Assembly (NCBI RefSeq): GCF_947495715.1
Contig: NZ_CANLZU010000006.1
Coordinates: forward strand, 1 to 64,000
Length of the DNA: 64,000 nt
Reading direction: 5' to 3'
Origin: an uncultured Oceanisphaera sp.
Lineage (GTDB): Bacteria > Pseudomonadota > Gammaproteobacteria > Enterobacterales > Aeromonadaceae
Shown here piece after piece: positions 27,556-39,525 of the stretch. Position numbers and translations under genes: made by a program. The notes beneath the pieces are model-generated. The model was not told where the DNA came from, searched no databases, and saw only the letters and a list, made by a program, of their open reading frames with translations. How positions within the stretch are numbered: position 1 is the stretch's first letter; the number at the start of each line of letters is the position of its first letter.

Positions 27556-30018
27556 ATGTCTGTTAAAGAAAGGTCTGCCAAAGAAAGGGCAATTAAAAAA
27601 AGATCGGTTCAAAATACGCTGGTGGCGTCCTGCCTGCTGGGCGCCAGTATGCTGGCCCATGCTCAGGGTGGCATAAGCCCCTTTGTGGTGCAGGACATTC
27701 AGGTCAAGGGTCTGCAGCGGGTCACCCTGGGGGCGACCCTGCTCAGCCTGCCGGTGCGAGTCGGTGAAGAAGTGGACTCCGCTCGCCTGGCCGAGGCTAT
27801 CAAGAGCCTGTATGCCTCCGGTAACTTCGAAGATGTACAGCTGCTGCGCGACAACGGCATTCTGGTGGTACAGGTGACCGAACGGCCGACCATTGCCGGT
27901 ATCAGCTTCAGCGGCAACGAGGAAATCAAGGAAGAGCAGCTAAAGCAGAGTCTGGAAGGGGCGGGGGTACGCATTGGCGAGCCACTGGATCGCACCACCC
28001 TGAGCTCGCTCGAACAGGGACTGGAAGACTTTTACTACGGCGTGGGCAAATACTCGGCCCAGGTCAAGGCGGTGCTGACGCCGCTGCCGCGCAATCGGGT
28101 CGATCTTAAATTCGAATTCGTGGAAGGTCCGGCGGCGGAGATCAAGCAGATCAACATCGTCGGCAACAAGGCGTTCAGCGAAGAACAGTTGCTGGGTCAG
28201 CTGCAGCTGTCAGACAGCGTGCCCTGGTGGAACTTCATGGCCGATCAGCGCTATCAGAAGCAGAAGCTGGCCGGTGACATCGAAACCCTGCGCTCCTACT
28301 ACCGGGATCGGGGTTATCTCAAGGCCGAGGTGACCTCGACCCAGGTGTCCATGTCGCCGGACAAGGAAGGGGTCTATATCACCCTCAACGTTTCCGAAGG
28401 GGAACGCTATACGGTGTCTGGCGTCAAGCTGCGCGGCAATCTGATCGACCGCCAGTCCGAGCTGGAAGCGCTGGTGCCACTGCGTGCCGGTGATCTCTAT
28501 TCCGCCGCCGATGTGGCCCACATGGAAGAGGTGCTGTCCAAATTCCTCGGCCGCTTCGGCTACGCCTACCCCAAGATTGCCACCTTTCCGCAGATCGATG
28601 AAACCGGCAAGAAAGTGGAGCTGGTGGTCAATATCGATCCCGGTAACCGGGTCTATGTGCGCCGCATCAACTTCGGCGGTAACACCATCACCAAAGACGA
28701 GGTGCTGCGCCGTGAAATGCGCCAGATGGAAGGCGCCCGGCTGTCAACCGAAGACGTGGAGCAATCCCGTACCCGCCTGAACCGATTGGGTTTCTTCGAA
28801 ACCGTCGAGGTGGAAACCCGCCGCATTCCCGGTGAAGACGATCAGGTGGATCTGGACGTCAACGTCAAGGAGCAGCCAGCCGGCTCCATCAACTTCGGCA
28901 TCGGCTTCGGTACCGACTCGGGTTTCAGCATTCAGGCGGGCCTGCAGCAGGACAACTTCCTCGGTACCGGCAACCGGGTGGGCATCAACTCCCAGATGAA
29001 CGACTACTCCAAGGATGTGTCGCTGGAGTACACCGACCCTTATTTCACCGTCGACGGCGTCAGCCTCGGAGGCCGGGTTTACTACCGCCAGTTTGAAGCC
29101 GACGACGCCAACCTGGCCGACTACGACAGCACCCTCTACGGCGTGCGTGCCCTGAGCGGCTTCCCGATTGACGAAGACAACCGGCTGAACTTCAGTGCCG
29201 GCTTCGAGCACAACAGCCTGGGCAAGCCGAGCGACAGCTATGTGCAGCTGGACGACTTCTGGAGGCTGCATGGCGAGAATGTATCGGCCAATGACGAAAT
29301 CAGCTTCAACACCTTTGACGTGACCGCCGGCTGGACCCGCAATACCCTGAACCGGGGTTACTTCCCCACCGCCGGTAATCGCCAGAACCTGTCGCTCAAG
29401 GTCACGGTACCCGGGTCGGATCTGCAGTATTACAAGACCAGTTTCGACGATGCCCATTACTTCCCGCTCGATCGGGAGCATAACTGGGTGCTGACCGGCA
29501 AGTTTCGCGCCTCTTACGGTGACGGTTATGGCGATGCCACCAACGGCAGCCAGGGCTTGCCCTTCTTCGAGAACTACTACGCCGGTGGCTTCAGCACCCT
29601 GCGTGGCTTCAAGAGCAACTCGGTGGGGCCGCGGGCTGCATATGAAAGAAATGGCAAATTTGAAGGCGACGACAGCACCATCGGCGGCAACGCCCTGGTG
29701 GCGGCCTCGGCCGAGCTGATTGTGCCCACGCCGTTTGCCGGTGAAGATCTGCAGCGCTCGCTGCGGACCAGCGTGTTCATGGACGTCGGTAGCGTGTGGA
29801 ACACCAATTTCTCGGCGGACTATGCCGCTAACTGTGTAAGCCAATGCGACCTGATCTACGACTTCGGCGATCCGTCCAACATTCGCGCTTCGGCCGGCGT
29901 CAGCATGCAGTGGCTGTCACCGCTGGGCCCGCTGGTGTTCTCGCTCGCCAGCCCGCTGAAAGAAGTGGAAGGCGACCGTACCGAAGTGTTCAACTTCAAC
30001 ATCGGCCGGACATTCTAA
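27556..30018 (+). CDS. bamA: outer-membrane protein assembly factor BamA
   Basis: Central subunit of the BAM complex that inserts beta-barrel proteins. Signal peptide ends at MLAHAQGG; five POTRA domains span about residues 35-435; a 16-strand barrel follows. The conserved loop-6 motif LRGF (about 682-685) sits in [16 protein letters not shown], and the protein ends in aromatic F (FNFNIGRTF). 820 residues, similar to E. coli 810. The N-terminus before the signal core is unusually long and basic ([14 protein letters not shown]). Confidence 0.97.
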   Translation: MSVKERSAKERAIKKRSVQNTLVASCLLGASMLAHAQGGISPFVVQDIQVKGLQRVTLGATLLSLPVRVGEEVDSARLAEAIKSLYASGNFEDVQLLRDNGILVVQVTERPTIAGISFSGNEEIKEEQLKQSLEGAGVRIGEPLDRTTLSSLEQGLEDFYYGVGKYSAQVKAVLTPLPRNRVDLKFEFVEGPAAEIKQINIVGNKAFSEEQLLGQLQLSDSVPWWNFMADQRYQKQKLAGDIETLRSYYRDRGYLKAEVTSTQVSMSPDKEGVYITLNVSEGERYTVSGVKLRGNLIDRQSELEALVPLRAGDLYSAADVAHMEEVLSKFLGRFGYAYPKIATFPQIDETGKKVELVVNIDPGNRVYVRRINFGGNTITKDEVLRREMRQMEGARLSTEDVEQSRTRLNRLGFFETVEVETRRIPGEDDQVDLDVNVKEQPAGSINFGIGFGTDSGFSIQAGLQQDNFLGTGNRVGINSQMNDYSKDVSLEYTDPYFTVDGVSLGGRVYYRQFEADDANLADYDSTLYGVRALSGFPIDEDNRLNFSAGFEHNSLGKPSDSYVQLDDFWRLHGENVSANDEISFNTFDVTAGWTRNTLNRGYFPTAGNRQNLSLKVTVPGSDLQYYKTSFDDAHYFPLDREHNWVLTGKFRASYGDGYGDATNGSQGLPFFENYYAGGFSTLRGFKSNSVGPRAAYERNGKFEGDDSTIGGNALVAASAELIVPTPFAGEDLQRSLRTSVFMDVGSVWNTNFSADYAANCVSQCDLIYDFGDPSNIRASAGVSMQWLSPLGPLVFSLASPLKEVEGDRTEVFNFNIGRTF

Positions 30019-30022
30019 AAAA

Positions 30023-30268
30023 CCGTGAGGGGTTAGGGGTTAGGGGTGAGGGAAGTACAGCAACCCCACCCTGACCCTCCCCTTGCGTTGCACCCCGCAG
30101 TTATTCTGATAATGCGGGGGTAAAGGGGAGGGGATCACAAGCTCCTCCCCCTTGGCTGCGGGAAGGCAGACATCACGGCGACTTCTCGCCAGGGGGAGGT
30201 TGGGTAGGGGTGTCAGAGGCTTTCCCCTCACCCCTCACCCCTCACCCCTCACCCCTCACCCCTCACAT
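30023..30268. repeat. heptamer arms around an inverted C-rich hairpin repeat
   Basis: Between bamA and skp: a GTGAGGG-type arm (30023-30053), the C-rich repeat in reverse orientation (30056-30215, CCCTCCCCTTGCGTTGCACC), then at least six TCACCCC units (30224-30267). The G and C arms are complementary across about 200 bp. Confidence 0.75.
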
Positions 30269-30290
30269 TTACTTAATACAGGAGATTATT

Positions 30291-30794
30291 TTGAAACAAA
30301 TGATGAAAATGATGGGCGTACTGGCCCTGATGCTGACCGCGACTCTGGCCCAGGCTCAGAGTGGCAAGATTGCGGTAGTGGATACCGGTGCCGTATTCCA
30401 GAACATGCCCCAGCGTCAGGCGGTAGCCAGGAAACTGGAAAGCGAGTTCGGTGCCCGGGTCAAGGAAGTACAGAAGATGGAAGCCGATGGCCGCAGCTTT
30501 ATCGAAAAGCAGCAAAAGGACATGGCGTTCATGAACGATCAGCAAAAGGCCGAGGCCCAGAAAAAGCTGAACGAGATGCAGAGCGCCTATGTGCAGAAGC
30601 GTCGCAAGCTTGAAGAAGATCAGGCTCGCCGCGAGAGTGAAGAGCGCAAGAAAATGCTGGCGCGTATTCAAACCGCCATCGACGAGATCACCAGGGCCCA
30701 GGGGCTGGATCTGGTGATCGAGCGGGGCGCCGTCGTCTATGTTTCACCGGCCCTCGATATCACCAAACAGGTGATCGGCAAGGTCAGCAAGTAA
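30291..30794 (+). CDS. skp: periplasmic chaperone Skp (OmpH)
   Basis: Trimeric periplasmic holdase for unfolded outer-membrane proteins. I choose the TTG at 30291 ([31 protein letters not shown]), preceded by CAGGAGA; it gives a proper signal peptide cut after AQA. The longer GTG-started frame merely translates the TCACCCC array. The long Lys/Glu/Gln-rich helical hairpin (about 45-120) forms the tentacles. 167 residues (E. coli 161). Between bamA and lpxD as in enterics. Confidence 0.95.
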   Translation: MKQMMKMMGVLALMLTATLAQAQSGKIAVVDTGAVFQNMPQRQAVARKLESEFGARVKEVQKMEADGRSFIEKQQKDMAFMNDQQKAEAQKKLNEMQSAYVQKRRKLEEDQARRESEERKKMLARIQTAIDEITRAQGLDLVIERGAVVYVSPALDITKQVIGKVSK

Positions 30795-30820
30795 AGCCCG
30801 GTTTTGATGAGTATTTGATT

Positions 30821-31858
30821 ATGACTAGTAGGTTGCAAGAGATCACGTTACAGGAACTGGCCCGGCAGCTGAATGCCGAACTCAAGGGTGACCCGACCCA
30901 GGTTATTCGTCGGGTCAACACCCTGGACAAGGCAGGCCCGGACGAGGTGGCCTTTTTGTCGGACAGCAAGTATCACTCCCTGCTGGAAAACACCAGGGCC
31001 GGGGCGGTGATCGTCACGAGTGCCGATCAGGCACTGTGCCCGGTGGCCAGCCTGGTGATGACCGACCCGTATCTGGGCTTTGCCCTGGCCGCCCAGGCGC
31101 TGGACACCACGCCGCAACCTGCGGTGGACATTCATCCCTCGGCGGTGATTGCCGACGACGTTGTTCTGGGTGAGGGCGTGGCCATCGGTGCTAATGCGGT
31201 GATTGAGTCCGGTGTTGTGCTGGGCGATGGCGTGGTGATTGGCGCCGGTTGCTTTATCGGTAAAGGCGCTCAACTTGGGGCCAATAGCCGCCTGTGGGCC
31301 AACGTGACTCTGTATCATAGAGTCGAGCTGGGCGAACGCTGCCTGGTGCAGTCGGGTGCCGTTATCGGCGGCGACGGTTTTGGTTATGCAAATAATAAGG
31401 GCGAGTGGGTCAAGATTCCGCAGCTGGGGACCGTGATTATCGGTAACCGGGTCGAAATCGGTGCCGGCACGACCATAGACCGCGGTGCATTGGGCGATAC
31501 TTGCATTGCCGATAATGTGATAATCGACAATCTGTGCCAGATCGCCCACAACGTCAGCATCGGTTACGGCACCGCCATTGCCGGTGGTACCGTGATGGCG
31601 GGTAGTCTCAAAGTCGGTAAATATTGTATTATTGGCGGCGCCGTGGTGATCAATGGTCACATCGAGATCTGTGATGGAGTGACCATCACCGGCATGAGCA
31701 TGGTAATGCGGCCCATTACCGAGCCGGGTCTCTATTCTTCCGGTATTCCGTTGCAGCCCAATAAAGAATGGCGTAAAACGGCGGCGCGGGTGATGCGCAT
31801 CGACGATATGCACAAGCGGTTAAACCGGCTTGAAAAGCAGTCAGACAAAAAAAATTAA
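30821..31858 (+). CDS. lpxD: UDP-3-O-(3-hydroxyacyl)glucosamine N-acyltransferase
   Basis: Third lipid A enzyme; N-acylates UDP-3-O-acyl-glucosamine from acyl-ACP. N-terminal uridine-binding domain (about 1-105) then left-handed beta-helix hexapeptide repeats. The catalytic His lies in [37 protein letters not shown] is diagnostic. C-terminal helix [18 protein letters not shown] at 30821 chosen; a TTG two codons before is in frame. 345 residues. Confidence 0.97.
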   Translation: MTSRLQEITLQELARQLNAELKGDPTQVIRRVNTLDKAGPDEVAFLSDSKYHSLLENTRAGAVIVTSADQALCPVASLVMTDPYLGFALAAQALDTTPQPAVDIHPSAVIADDVVLGEGVAIGANAVIESGVVLGDGVVIGAGCFIGKGAQLGANSRLWANVTLYHRVELGERCLVQSGAVIGGDGFGYANNKGEWVKIPQLGTVIIGNRVEIGAGTTIDRGALGDTCIADNVIIDNLCQIAHNVSIGYGTAIAGGTVMAGSLKVGKYCIIGGAVVINGHIEICDGVTITGMSMVMRPITEPGLYSSGIPLQPNKEWRKTAARVMRIDDMHKRLNRLEKQSDKKN

Positions 31859-31880
31859 GCAAAATTGGTAGGGTTACATT

Positions 31881-32354
31881 TTGAACAATGAACTGAATAA
31901 CGAACAGAATCAGTTGGATATCCAGGAAATTCTGGAACTGCTGCCGCACCGCTACCCGTTTTTGATGGTAGACAAGGTGGCACATTATGAAATTAGCCCT
32001 GAGCGCAAGACCCTGAGAGGCATCAAGAATGTGTCTTTCAATGAGCCGATGTTCACCGGCCATTTTCCGAACAAGCCGGTGTTTCCGGGGGTATTGATCC
32101 TGGAAGCCATGGCCCAGGCCACCGGCATTCTGGCATTCAAGATGGTGGGCAAGCCCAAGCCCAACGAGCTGTATTATTTCGCCTCCATCGACAACGCCCG
32201 CTTCAAGCGCCCCGTGGTGCCGGGAGACCAGCTGGTGCTGGACGTGGTCTATCTTAAAGAACGTCGTGGCATCGCCAAATTTACCGGTGTTGCCACCGTC
32301 GACGGCGAAGTGGTTTGTACCGCCGAACTGATGTGTGCCAAACGCGAGGGTTGA
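31881..32354 (+). CDS. fabZ: 3-hydroxyacyl-ACP dehydratase FabZ
   Basis: Hot-dog-fold dehydratase of fatty acid elongation. The catalytic His is in [19 protein letters not shown], with the Glu in the same helix; [17 protein letters not shown] is the family N-terminus. The only start giving family length is a TTG (E. coli fabZ also uses TTG), 157 residues (E. coli 151). GGTAGGG upstream may be the ribosome binding site. The gene lies between lpxD and lpxA, balancing fatty acid and lipid A flow. Confidence 0.96.
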   Translation: MNNELNNEQNQLDIQEILELLPHRYPFLMVDKVAHYEISPERKTLRGIKNVSFNEPMFTGHFPNKPVFPGVLILEAMAQATGILAFKMVGKPKPNELYYFASIDNARFKRPVVPGDQLVLDVVYLKERRGIAKFTGVATVDGEVVCTAELMCAKREG

Positions 32355-32356
32355 GT

Positions 32357-33148
32357 GTGACAGAACCAAGTGCAGTAATTCATGAAACCGCCATCGTCCA
32401 TCCGGACGCCAAAATAGGCAAGGGGGTCGAAATCGGCCCCTGGACCCTGATTGGCCCGGAAGTGGAAATCGGCGACGACTGCTGGATAGGCCCCCATGTG
32501 GTGATCAAGGGGCCCACCCGTATCGGCCAGCGTAATCGCATCTTTCAGTTTTGCTCCATCGGAGAAGACTGCCAGGACAAGAAATACGCCGGCGAGCGTA
32601 CCGTGCTGGAAATCGGCGACGATAACGTGATTCGCGAGTCCTGCACTTTTCATCGGGGTACTTCTCAGGATGAAAGCCTGACCCGGGTCGGCAGCCGTAA
32701 CCTGTTCATGGTAAACGTGCACGTGGCGCACGACTGCCGCATCGGTGACGATTGCATCTTCGCCAACAACGCCACTCTGGCGGGCCATGTGCACATCGGC
32801 TCTCACGTGATTTTCGGCGGTCATGCCGCCATTCACCAGTTTGGCCGGGTTGGCAGCCACGCCTTTATCGCCGGCTGCGCCGCGCTTAACAAGGACGTGC
32901 CGCCCTATGTCATGGCCGCCGGTCTCTACGCCAAGCCCTTTGGCGTCAACTCCGAAGGCCTGCGCCGCCGGGGCTTTTCCCCCGAGGGTATTTCGGCCAT
33001 CAAGAAAGCCTACAAGATCATCTTCAGAAGCGGAAAAACCGTGGACGAAGTGATTCCCGAGCTGGAAGCGCTGAACCAGCAGCAGCCGGAAGTGGGCATC
33101 ATGATCGAGTTTCTCAAGCAAAACGAGCGCGGTATCATTCGTGCCTGA
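32357..33148 (+). CDS. lpxA: UDP-N-acetylglucosamine acyltransferase
   Basis: First lipid A step: transfers a 3-hydroxyacyl chain to the 3-OH of UDP-GlcNAc. Hexapeptide-repeat helix with catalytic His in NVHVAHDC, and [29 protein letters not shown] in the C-terminal helices. The residue aligned with E. coli ruler G173 is also Gly (FIAGCAAL), which predicts C14 selectivity. GTG start 2 bp after fabZ, with GAGGG upstream; 263 residues. The wider open frame upstream lies inside fabZ. Confidence 0.95.
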   Translation: MTEPSAVIHETAIVHPDAKIGKGVEIGPWTLIGPEVEIGDDCWIGPHVVIKGPTRIGQRNRIFQFCSIGEDCQDKKYAGERTVLEIGDDNVIRESCTFHRGTSQDESLTRVGSRNLFMVNVHVAHDCRIGDDCIFANNATLAGHVHIGSHVIFGGHAAIHQFGRVGSHAFIAGCAALNKDVPPYVMAAGLYAKPFGVNSEGLRRRGFSPEGISAIKKAYKIIFRSGKTVDEVIPELEALNQQQPEVGIMIEFLKQNERGIIRA

Positions 33149-34289
33149 GGCTAGGCCCCTGCGTATCGGTATCGTCGCCGGCGAAGTGTCCGGCGACACC
33201 CTGGGTGCCGGCCTGATTCGCGAGCTGCGGGCGCGCCATCCGAATGCGGTGTTCGAAGGCATTGCCGGCCCCCAGATGGTGGCCGAGGGCTGTACCGCCC
33301 TGTTCGAGATGGATGAGCTGGCGGTGATGGGGCTGGTCGAGGTGTTGGGCCGACTGCCGCGCATTCTGACCATTCGCAAGCAGATCATCCGCCACTTCAT
33401 CGAGAATCCGCCCGACGTGTTCGTGGGCATCGACGCCCCGGACTTCAACATCGGTGTCGAACTTAAATTACGCAAGAGTGGCATTGCCACCCTGCATTAC
33501 GTCAGCCCCTCGGTATGGGCCTGGCGGCAAAACCGAATTCACAAGATCAAGGCCGCCACCGACATGGTGCTGGCCTTTCTGCCGTTTGAAAAAGCTTTCT
33601 ACGACCGCTTCGATGCCCCTTGTCGCTTCATCGGTCATACCCTGGCCGATCAAATGCCGCTGGTGCCCGACACTCAGGGCGCCCGTGAGCGGTTAGGGCT
33701 AAAGCCCGATGGCCGTTACCTGGCGCTGTTGCCCGGCAGCCGCCATGCGGAAGTGACCCTGCTCAGCCCCGTGTATCTGGAAGCCTGTAAACAGCTCAAG
33801 GTGCGCCACCCCGAGCTGGAATTTGTGGTGCCATTGGTCAGTGCCAAACGGCGCGAAGAGTTTATGGCCATCAAGCTGCAGGTGGCGCCCCATCTCGATA
33901 TCACCCTGATCGAAGGCCGGGGGCGGGAAGTGATGACCGCCGCGGATGTGATTCTGCTGGCCTCCGGCACCGCCACCCTGGAGGCCATGCTGGCCAAGAA
34001 GCCGATGGTGGTGGGCTACAAGTTCAAGCCGCTCAGTTACTGGCTGGCCAACAAGCTGGTGAACACGGCCTATGCCTCGCTGCCCAACCTACTGGCGGAT
34101 CAAATGCTGGTGAGCGAGCTTATTCAGCACGATTGTACCCCCAGCCATATCGTGGACGAAGTGGGCAAGCTGCTGGATAACGACACCAGCGGGCTGGTAG
34201 CGCAATTTACCCAACTGCATAAAAAAATCCGCTGCAACGCCGACGAGCAGGCGGCACTGGCGGTGCTGGAACTGGCCAATAGAATATGA
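33141..34289 (+). CDS. lpxB: lipid-A-disaccharide synthase
   Basis: GT19 glycosyltransferase joining UDP-2,3-diacylglucosamine and lipid X. Motifs: [45 protein letters not shown] and [26 protein letters not shown] start overlapping lpxA by 8 nt; 382 residues as E. coli. Its stop overlaps the rnhB start (ATGA). Confidence 0.97.
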   Translation: MPEARPLRIGIVAGEVSGDTLGAGLIRELRARHPNAVFEGIAGPQMVAEGCTALFEMDELAVMGLVEVLGRLPRILTIRKQIIRHFIENPPDVFVGIDAPDFNIGVELKLRKSGIATLHYVSPSVWAWRQNRIHKIKAATDMVLAFLPFEKAFYDRFDAPCRFIGHTLADQMPLVPDTQGARERLGLKPDGRYLALLPGSRHAEVTLLSPVYLEACKQLKVRHPELEFVVPLVSAKRREEFMAIKLQVAPHLDITLIEGRGREVMTAADVILLASGTATLEAMLAKKPMVVGYKFKPLSYWLANKLVNTAYASLPNLLADQMLVSELIQHDCTPSHIVDEVGKLLDNDTSGLVAQFTQLHKKIRCNADEQAALAVLELANRI

Positions 34290-34897
34290 CAGACATTGTT
34301 TATCCCCAGGGCGTGCTGGTGGCGGGCGTCGATGAAGTGGGCCGCGGCCCGCTGGTCGGTGATGTGGTCACCGCCGCGGTGATCCTGGACCCTAATAATC
34401 CCATTCCCGGCCTCAATGATTCCAAGAAACTGAGCGAGAAAAAACGCGAGTTACTGGCGCCGCTTATTCGCGAACGCGCCCTGGCCTGGGCCATCGGTCG
34501 CTGCTCCCCGGCCGAAATCGATGAGCTGAATATTCTGCAGGCCACCATGCTGGCCATGAGCCGGGCCGTTGCGGCACTCGCCGTGCAACCCGGCTTCGTG
34601 TTTATCGACGGTAATCGCTGCCCCAGCCTGCCGATGCCATCTCAGCCGGTGGTCAAGGGCGACAGCCGGGTGGCCGAAATCAGTGCCGCCTCCATTCTGG
34701 CCAAGGTGGCGCGGGATCAGGAGATGATCGCGCTGGATGCCCTGCACCCCCAGTACGGCTTTGCCCGCCACAAAGGCTATCCGACCAGGGATCACCTGGC
34801 GGCGTTGGCCGAGCATGGCGTGCTGCCGGAATACCGTTGCAGCTTCAAGCCGGTGGCGGCGCTGCTGGCCTCGGCGTCCGAGGCGGCAGGCAAATGA
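34286..34897 (+). CDS. rnhB: ribonuclease HII
   Basis: Cuts RNA-DNA hybrids 5' of single ribonucleotides. Catalytic carboxylates: the D-E pair in [17 protein letters not shown], the Asp in [10 protein letters not shown], and the C-terminal Asp in [21 protein letters not shown]. 203 residues. Overlaps lpxB and dnaE by 4 nt each, so lpxB-rnhB-dnaE are translationally coupled, as in E. coli. Confidence 0.97.
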   Translation: MTDIVYPQGVLVAGVDEVGRGPLVGDVVTAAVILDPNNPIPGLNDSKKLSEKKRELLAPLIRERALAWAIGRCSPAEIDELNILQATMLAMSRAVAALAVQPGFVFIDGNRCPSLPMPSQPVVKGDSRVAEISAASILAKVARDQEMIALDALHPQYGFARHKGYPTRDHLAALAEHGVLPEYRCSFKPVAALLASASEAAGK

Positions 34898-37800
34898 GTA
34901 CCTCCTTCGTTCATCTGCGTATTCACTCGGACTTTTCCATGGTGGATGGGGTGGCCAAGATAGGCCCCATCAACAAGCGTGCGAGCGAGCTGGGCTATCC
35001 GGCGCTGGCGCTGACCGATCAGATGAACCTCTGCGGCCTGGTCCGCTTTTACGGCGATGCGCACCGCAAGGGGCTCAAGCCCATCGTCGGCACCGACATC
35101 TGGGTACAGAGCGACGAGCTGGGCGAGCAGCTGTTTCGCCTCACCCTGCTGGCGATGGATAATACCGGCTACCAGAGTATTACCCGCATCATTTCCAAGG
35201 CCTACGAGCGCGGTCACGTACAGCACAGGCCGCTGGTGGACAAGGCCTGGCTGGCGGAGTTCAGCGAAGGCATTATCGTGCTGTCCGGCGGACGCGAAGG
35301 CGATGTGGGCATCGGTCTGCTCAAGGGCAACGAGGTGTTGGTCAGCCAGTGCCTCGGTTTTTACCGGCAGCACTTTCCGGATCGTTATTATCTGGAGCTG
35401 CAGCGTACCGAGCGACCGGACGAAGAAAGCTACCTGCACATGGCGGTGGCGGTGGCCGAGCGCGGCGGCCTGCCGGTGGTGGCCACCAACGAGGTGGTGT
35501 TTCTCGATAAAAGCGACTTTGACGCCCATGAGATCCGGGTGGCCATTCACGACGGTTACACCCTGGACGACAAGCGCCGCCCCCGGCGTTACAGCCCGGA
35601 ACAGTACCTGAAAAGCCCGGCCGAGATGGCCGAGCTGTTTGCCGACATTCCCGAGGCGCTGGAAAACAGCGTGGAGATCGCCAAGCGCTGTAACGTGACG
35701 GTGCGGCTGGGTGAGTACTTTTTGCCGGACTTTCCTACCGGCGACATGAGCATCGAAGACTTTCTGGTCAAATGCTCGCAAGACGGGCTGGAAGAGCGAC
35801 TGGCGTTTCTGTTTCCCGATCCGGCCGTGCGCGCTGAAAAACGGGGCGAGTACGACGAGCGCCTGAAGATTGAGCTGGAAGTGATCAACCAGATGGGCTT
35901 TCCCGGTTACTTCCTGATCGTGATGGAGTTTATCCAGTGGTCCAAGGATAACGGTATTCCGGTCGGCCCCGGCCGGGGCTCGGGCGCCGGATCCCTGGTG
36001 GCCTATGCGCTCAAGATCACCGACCTGGACCCGCTCGAATTCGATCTGCTGTTCGAACGCTTCCTGAACCCGGAGCGGGTGTCGATGCCCGACTTCGATA
36101 TCGACTTCTGCATGGACCGCCGTGACGAGGTGATCGACCACGTGGCCGAGCTATACGGCCGGGATGCGGTAAGCCAGATCATCACCTTCGGTACCATGGC
36201 CGCCAAGGCGGTGGTACGCGACGTGGGTCGGGTGCTGGGGCATCCTTACGGGTTTGTCGACCGTATCTCCAAGCTGATACCGCCGGATCCGGGCATGACC
36301 CTGGCCAAGGCCTTCGAGGTCGAGCCCAAGCTGCCCGAAATGTACGATCAGGACGAAGAGGTCAAGGCGCTGATCGACATGGCGCGGGCGCTGGAAGGGG
36401 TGACCCGTAACGCCGGCAAGCACGCCGGGGGCGTGGTCATCGCGCCCACCCGCATCACCGATTTCTCGCCGCTCTATTGTGACGAACACGGCCGCAACCC
36501 GGTGACCCAGTTCGACAAGAACGATGTGGAAGAAGCGGGCTTGGTGAAGTTCGACTTCCTCGGCCTGCGCACCCTGACCATCATCGACTGGGCCCTGGGC
36601 ATGATTAACCCCAGGCTGGCGAAAGAAGGCAAGCCGCCGGTCGATATTGCCGCCATTCCCATGACGGATCAGGCTTCGTTCAAGGTACTGAAGCGGTTCG
36701 AGACCACGGCGGTGTTCCAGCTCGAATCCCGCGGCATGAAGGATCTGATCAAGCGGCTGCAGCCCGACTCGTTCGAAGACATGATCGCCCTGGTGGCCTT
36801 GTTCCGGCCCGGGCCGCTGCAGTCGGGCATGGTGGACAACTTCATTGACCGTAAGCACGGTCGCGAGGCGGTGTCCTACCCGGATGCCACCTGGCAACAC
36901 GAGTCGCTCAAACCCATTCTGGAGCCCACCTACGGCATCATTCTCTATCAAGAGCAGGTGATGCAAATCGCCCAGGTGCTGGCGGGCTATTCGCTCGGCG
37001 GCGCGGATCTGTTGCGCCGGGCCATGGGCAAGAAAAAGCCGGAAGAAATGGCCAAGCAGCGTGCCGGTTTCGAGGCCGGGGCGACAGAAAACGGTATCGA
37101 TGGCGAACTGGCGATCAAGATCTTCGATCTGGTGGAAAAGTTTGCCGGCTACGGCTTCAACAAATCCCACTCCGCCGCCTACGCCCTGGTGTCGTACCAG
37201 ACCCTGTGGCTGAAAACCCACTACCCGGCCGAGTTTATGGCGGCGGTGATGACCGCCGACATGGACAACACCGACAAGGTGGTGACCCTGGTCGACGAAT
37301 GTCAGCGCATGGGGCTGAATTTGCTGCCGCCGGACGTCAATTCCGGCCGTTATCGCTTCACCGTCAACGAAGACGGCCATATCGTCTACGGCATCGGCGC
37401 CATCAAGGGCGTGGGTGAGGCACCGATAGACTCGATTCTGGCGGCGAGAGAGCAGGGCGGCCCCTTCCGGGATCTGTTCGACTTCTGCAACCGGGTCGAT
37501 CTGAAAAAGCTGAACAAAAGGGTGATGGAAAAGCTGATCCTGTCCGGCGCCATGGACCGACTCGGCCCGCATAGGGCCTCGCTGATGGCGACCCTGACCG
37601 AGGCGATGAAGGCGGCGGAACAGCATGCCAGGGCCGAGTCGTTGGGTCAGAGCGACATGTTCGGCGTGCTGGTGGAAGAAGCGCACATAGAGCATGCCTT
37701 CGTGGATGTGCCGGCCTGGCCCGACAACGTCTGGCTGGACGGCGAACGGGACACCCTGGGGTTGTATCTGACCGGGCACCCGATCAACCAGTATGCGAAA

Positions 37801-38367
37801 GAGCTGCGCCATTACACCACGGGGCGGCTGATAGAATTGCAGGCCACCAGCCGCGATAAAACCACCACCGCCGCCGGCCTGGTGATTGCCGCCCGGGTGA
37901 TGACCACCAAGCGGGGCAACCGCATGGGCATACTCACCCTGGATGACAGATCCGGCCGCCTGGACGTGACCCTGTTCTCGGAAGCACTGGAACGCTATGA
38001 GTCTTTGCTGGAAAAGGATAAAATCCTGGTCATCAGCGGACAGGTCAGCTTTGATGACTTCTCCGGCGGCCTTAAAATGTCGGCACGAGAAGTGCTTGAT
38101 ATCAGTGACGCCCGCGAGCGCTTTGCTCGTGGTTTGGCGTTGAACATCGATAAAAGTCAGGTAGATCAGGACTTTTTTACCCAATTGCTGGACATACTCA
38201 CCCCCGTGCGGGCGGGAGTCTGTCCTGTTCGAGTGACCTATTGCCGACCAGGAGCGCGGGCGCAGCTGACTCTGGGCACCGAGTGGCGGGTAACCCCCAC
38301 CGACCAGATGCTGGCGTCGTTAAAGCAGTTGCTGGGTCAGGATAAAGTCGAACTAATTTTTGAATAG
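34894..38367 (+). CDS. dnaE: DNA polymerase III alpha subunit
   Basis: Replicative polymerase, 1157 residues (E. coli 1160). N-terminal PHP domain ([15 protein letters not shown]); palm with catalytic D400 and D402 in PDFDIDFC and the [14 protein letters not shown] loop; C-terminal OB fold ([29 protein letters not shown], about 990-1080) and tau-binding tail. The ATG giving [13 protein letters not shown] overlaps the rnhB stop; the longer frame lies within rnhB. Large antisense open frames beneath it are codon-bias shadows. Confidence 0.98.
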   Translation: MSTSFVHLRIHSDFSMVDGVAKIGPINKRASELGYPALALTDQMNLCGLVRFYGDAHRKGLKPIVGTDIWVQSDELGEQLFRLTLLAMDNTGYQSITRIISKAYERGHVQHRPLVDKAWLAEFSEGIIVLSGGREGDVGIGLLKGNEVLVSQCLGFYRQHFPDRYYLELQRTERPDEESYLHMAVAVAERGGLPVVATNEVVFLDKSDFDAHEIRVAIHDGYTLDDKRRPRRYSPEQYLKSPAEMAELFADIPEALENSVEIAKRCNVTVRLGEYFLPDFPTGDMSIEDFLVKCSQDGLEERLAFLFPDPAVRAEKRGEYDERLKIELEVINQMGFPGYFLIVMEFIQWSKDNGIPVGPGRGSGAGSLVAYALKITDLDPLEFDLLFERFLNPERVSMPDFDIDFCMDRRDEVIDHVAELYGRDAVSQIITFGTMAAKAVVRDVGRVLGHPYGFVDRISKLIPPDPGMTLAKAFEVEPKLPEMYDQDEEVKALIDMARALEGVTRNAGKHAGGVVIAPTRITDFSPLYCDEHGRNPVTQFDKNDVEEAGLVKFDFLGLRTLTIIDWALGMINPRLAKEGKPPVDIAAIPMTDQASFKVLKRFETTAVFQLESRGMKDLIKRLQPDSFEDMIALVALFRPGPLQSGMVDNFIDRKHGREAVSYPDATWQHESLKPILEPTYGIILYQEQVMQIAQVLAGYSLGGADLLRRAMGKKKPEEMAKQRAGFEAGATENGIDGELAIKIFDLVEKFAGYGFNKSHSAAYALVSYQTLWLKTHYPAEFMAAVMTADMDNTDKVVTLVDECQRMGLNLLPPDVNSGRYRFTVNEDGHIVYGIGAIKGVGEAPIDSILAAREQGGPFRDLFDFCNRVDLKKLNKRVMEKLILSGAMDRLGPHRASLMATLTEAMKAAEQHARAESLGQSDMFGVLVEEAHIEHAFVDVPAWPDNVWLDGERDTLGLYLTGHPINQYAKELRHYTTGRLIELQATSRDKTTTAAGLVIAARVMTTKRGNRMGILTLDDRSGRLDVTLFSEALERYESLLEKDKILVISGQVSFDDFSGGLKMSAREVLDISDARERFARGLALNIDKSQVDQDFFTQLLDILTPVRAGVCPVRVTYCRPGARAQLTLGTEWRVTPTDQMLASLKQLLGQDKVELIFE

Positions 38368-38379
38368 AAGGTATCTTTG

Positions 38380-39333
38380 ATGAGCCACCATTTCCTGGAT
38401 TTTGAACAACCGATTGCCGAGCTGCAGGCCCAGATTGAAGAACTTCGCCATGTCAGTGAAGGCGAAATGGAGATCGACCTGGGTGAAGATATCAAGCGTC
38501 TTGAAATCAAGCGCGACGAGCTCACCAAAAAGGTCTTCAACAACCTGGGCCCCTGGCAGATCTCCCAGCTGGCCCGCCATCCGCGTCGCCCCTACACCCT
38601 CGATTATCTCGAGATGATGTTTGGCGAGTTCGACGAGCTGGCCGGTGACCGCGCCTATGCGGATGACAAGGCCATTGTCGGTGGCGTTGCCCGCTTCGAA
38701 GGTCGCCCCGTGATGGTGATTGGCCAGCAGAAAGGCCGTGAAACCAAAGAGAAGATCAAGCGCAACTTCGGTATGCCGCGCCCCGAGGGTTACCGCAAGG
38801 CGCTGCGGCTGATGGAAATGGCCGAGCGTTTCAAGATGCCGATCCTGACCTTTATCGACACCCCCGGCGCCTACCCGGGTGTGGGTGCCGAAGAGCGTGG
38901 CCAGTCTGAAGCCATTGCCCGTAACCTGAAAGTCATGGCCGGTCTCAAGACCCCCATCATCTGTACCGTGATTGGTGAAGGCGGCTCCGGCGGCGCCCTG
39001 GCCATTGGCGTGGGCGACCGGGTTAACATGCTGCAGTATTCCACCTATTCGGTGATCTCGCCCGAAGGTTGCGCCTCCATTCTGTGGAAGAGCGCCGACA
39101 AGGCCTCATTGGCCGCCGAAGCCATGGGCATTACCGCAAGCCGTATACACGAGCTGAAGCTGATTGACAACGTGGTGGAAGAGCCGATGGGCGGTGCGCA
39201 CAGCAATCCGTTGCTGATGGCCGAAAACCTGAAAGCGCGGCTGATTACCGATCTGAACGATCTGGAGCAGCTGGATACCGACACCCTGCTGGAACAGCGC
39301 TACCAGCGTTTGATGAACTACGGTTACTGCTGA
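38380..39333 (+). CDS. accA: acetyl-CoA carboxylase carboxyltransferase subunit alpha
   Basis: With AccD forms the carboxyltransferase that makes malonyl-CoA. Starts [22 protein letters not shown] after GAAGGT; 317 residues (E. coli 319). Active-site segments [25 protein letters not shown] and [17 protein letters not shown] are intact. Directly after dnaE, the usual gammaproteobacterial position. No dedicated terminator, but a heptamer hairpin follows. Confidence 0.98.
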   Translation: MSHHFLDFEQPIAELQAQIEELRHVSEGEMEIDLGEDIKRLEIKRDELTKKVFNNLGPWQISQLARHPRRPYTLDYLEMMFGEFDELAGDRAYADDKAIVGGVARFEGRPVMVIGQQKGRETKEKIKRNFGMPRPEGYRKALRLMEMAERFKMPILTFIDTPGAYPGVGAEERGQSEAIARNLKVMAGLKTPIICTVIGEGGSGGALAIGVGDRVNMLQYSTYSVISPEGCASILWKSADKASLAAEAMGITASRIHELKLIDNVVEEPMGGAHSNPLLMAENLKARLITDLNDLEQLDTDTLLEQRYQRLMNYGYC

Positions 39334-39340
39334 TTCTGTT

Positions 39341-39428
39341 GTGAGGGGTGAGGGGCAAGGCGTCTCACTCCTCACCCCTCACCCCTCACCCCTCACCCCT
39401 CACCCCTAACATCTCACTCCTCACATTT
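39341..39428. repeat. inverted heptamer arms after accA
   Basis: Short G arm (GTGAGGGGTGAGGGG) and long C arm of TCACCCC units, separated by CAAGGCGTC. The RNA would form a stable hairpin 3' of accA, possibly replacing a terminator. Confidence 0.75.
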
Positions 39429-39525
39429 TTTAGCTGTTTGTTTTTTAAACCGGCTATGGCAGGATCTGTCGCTTCTCAATTGGGTACCATTGTTACGCCT
39501 CACATCATAAAGGCCAACCACACGG

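Noticed and set aside
34792-38184. Long antisense open frames under dnaE (449 and 677 codons)
   Set aside because: They mirror the codon bias of dnaE in G+C-rich DNA, lack ribosome binding sites and recognisable domains. The same applies to long antisense frames under purB, cysNC, bamA, lpxD and accA.
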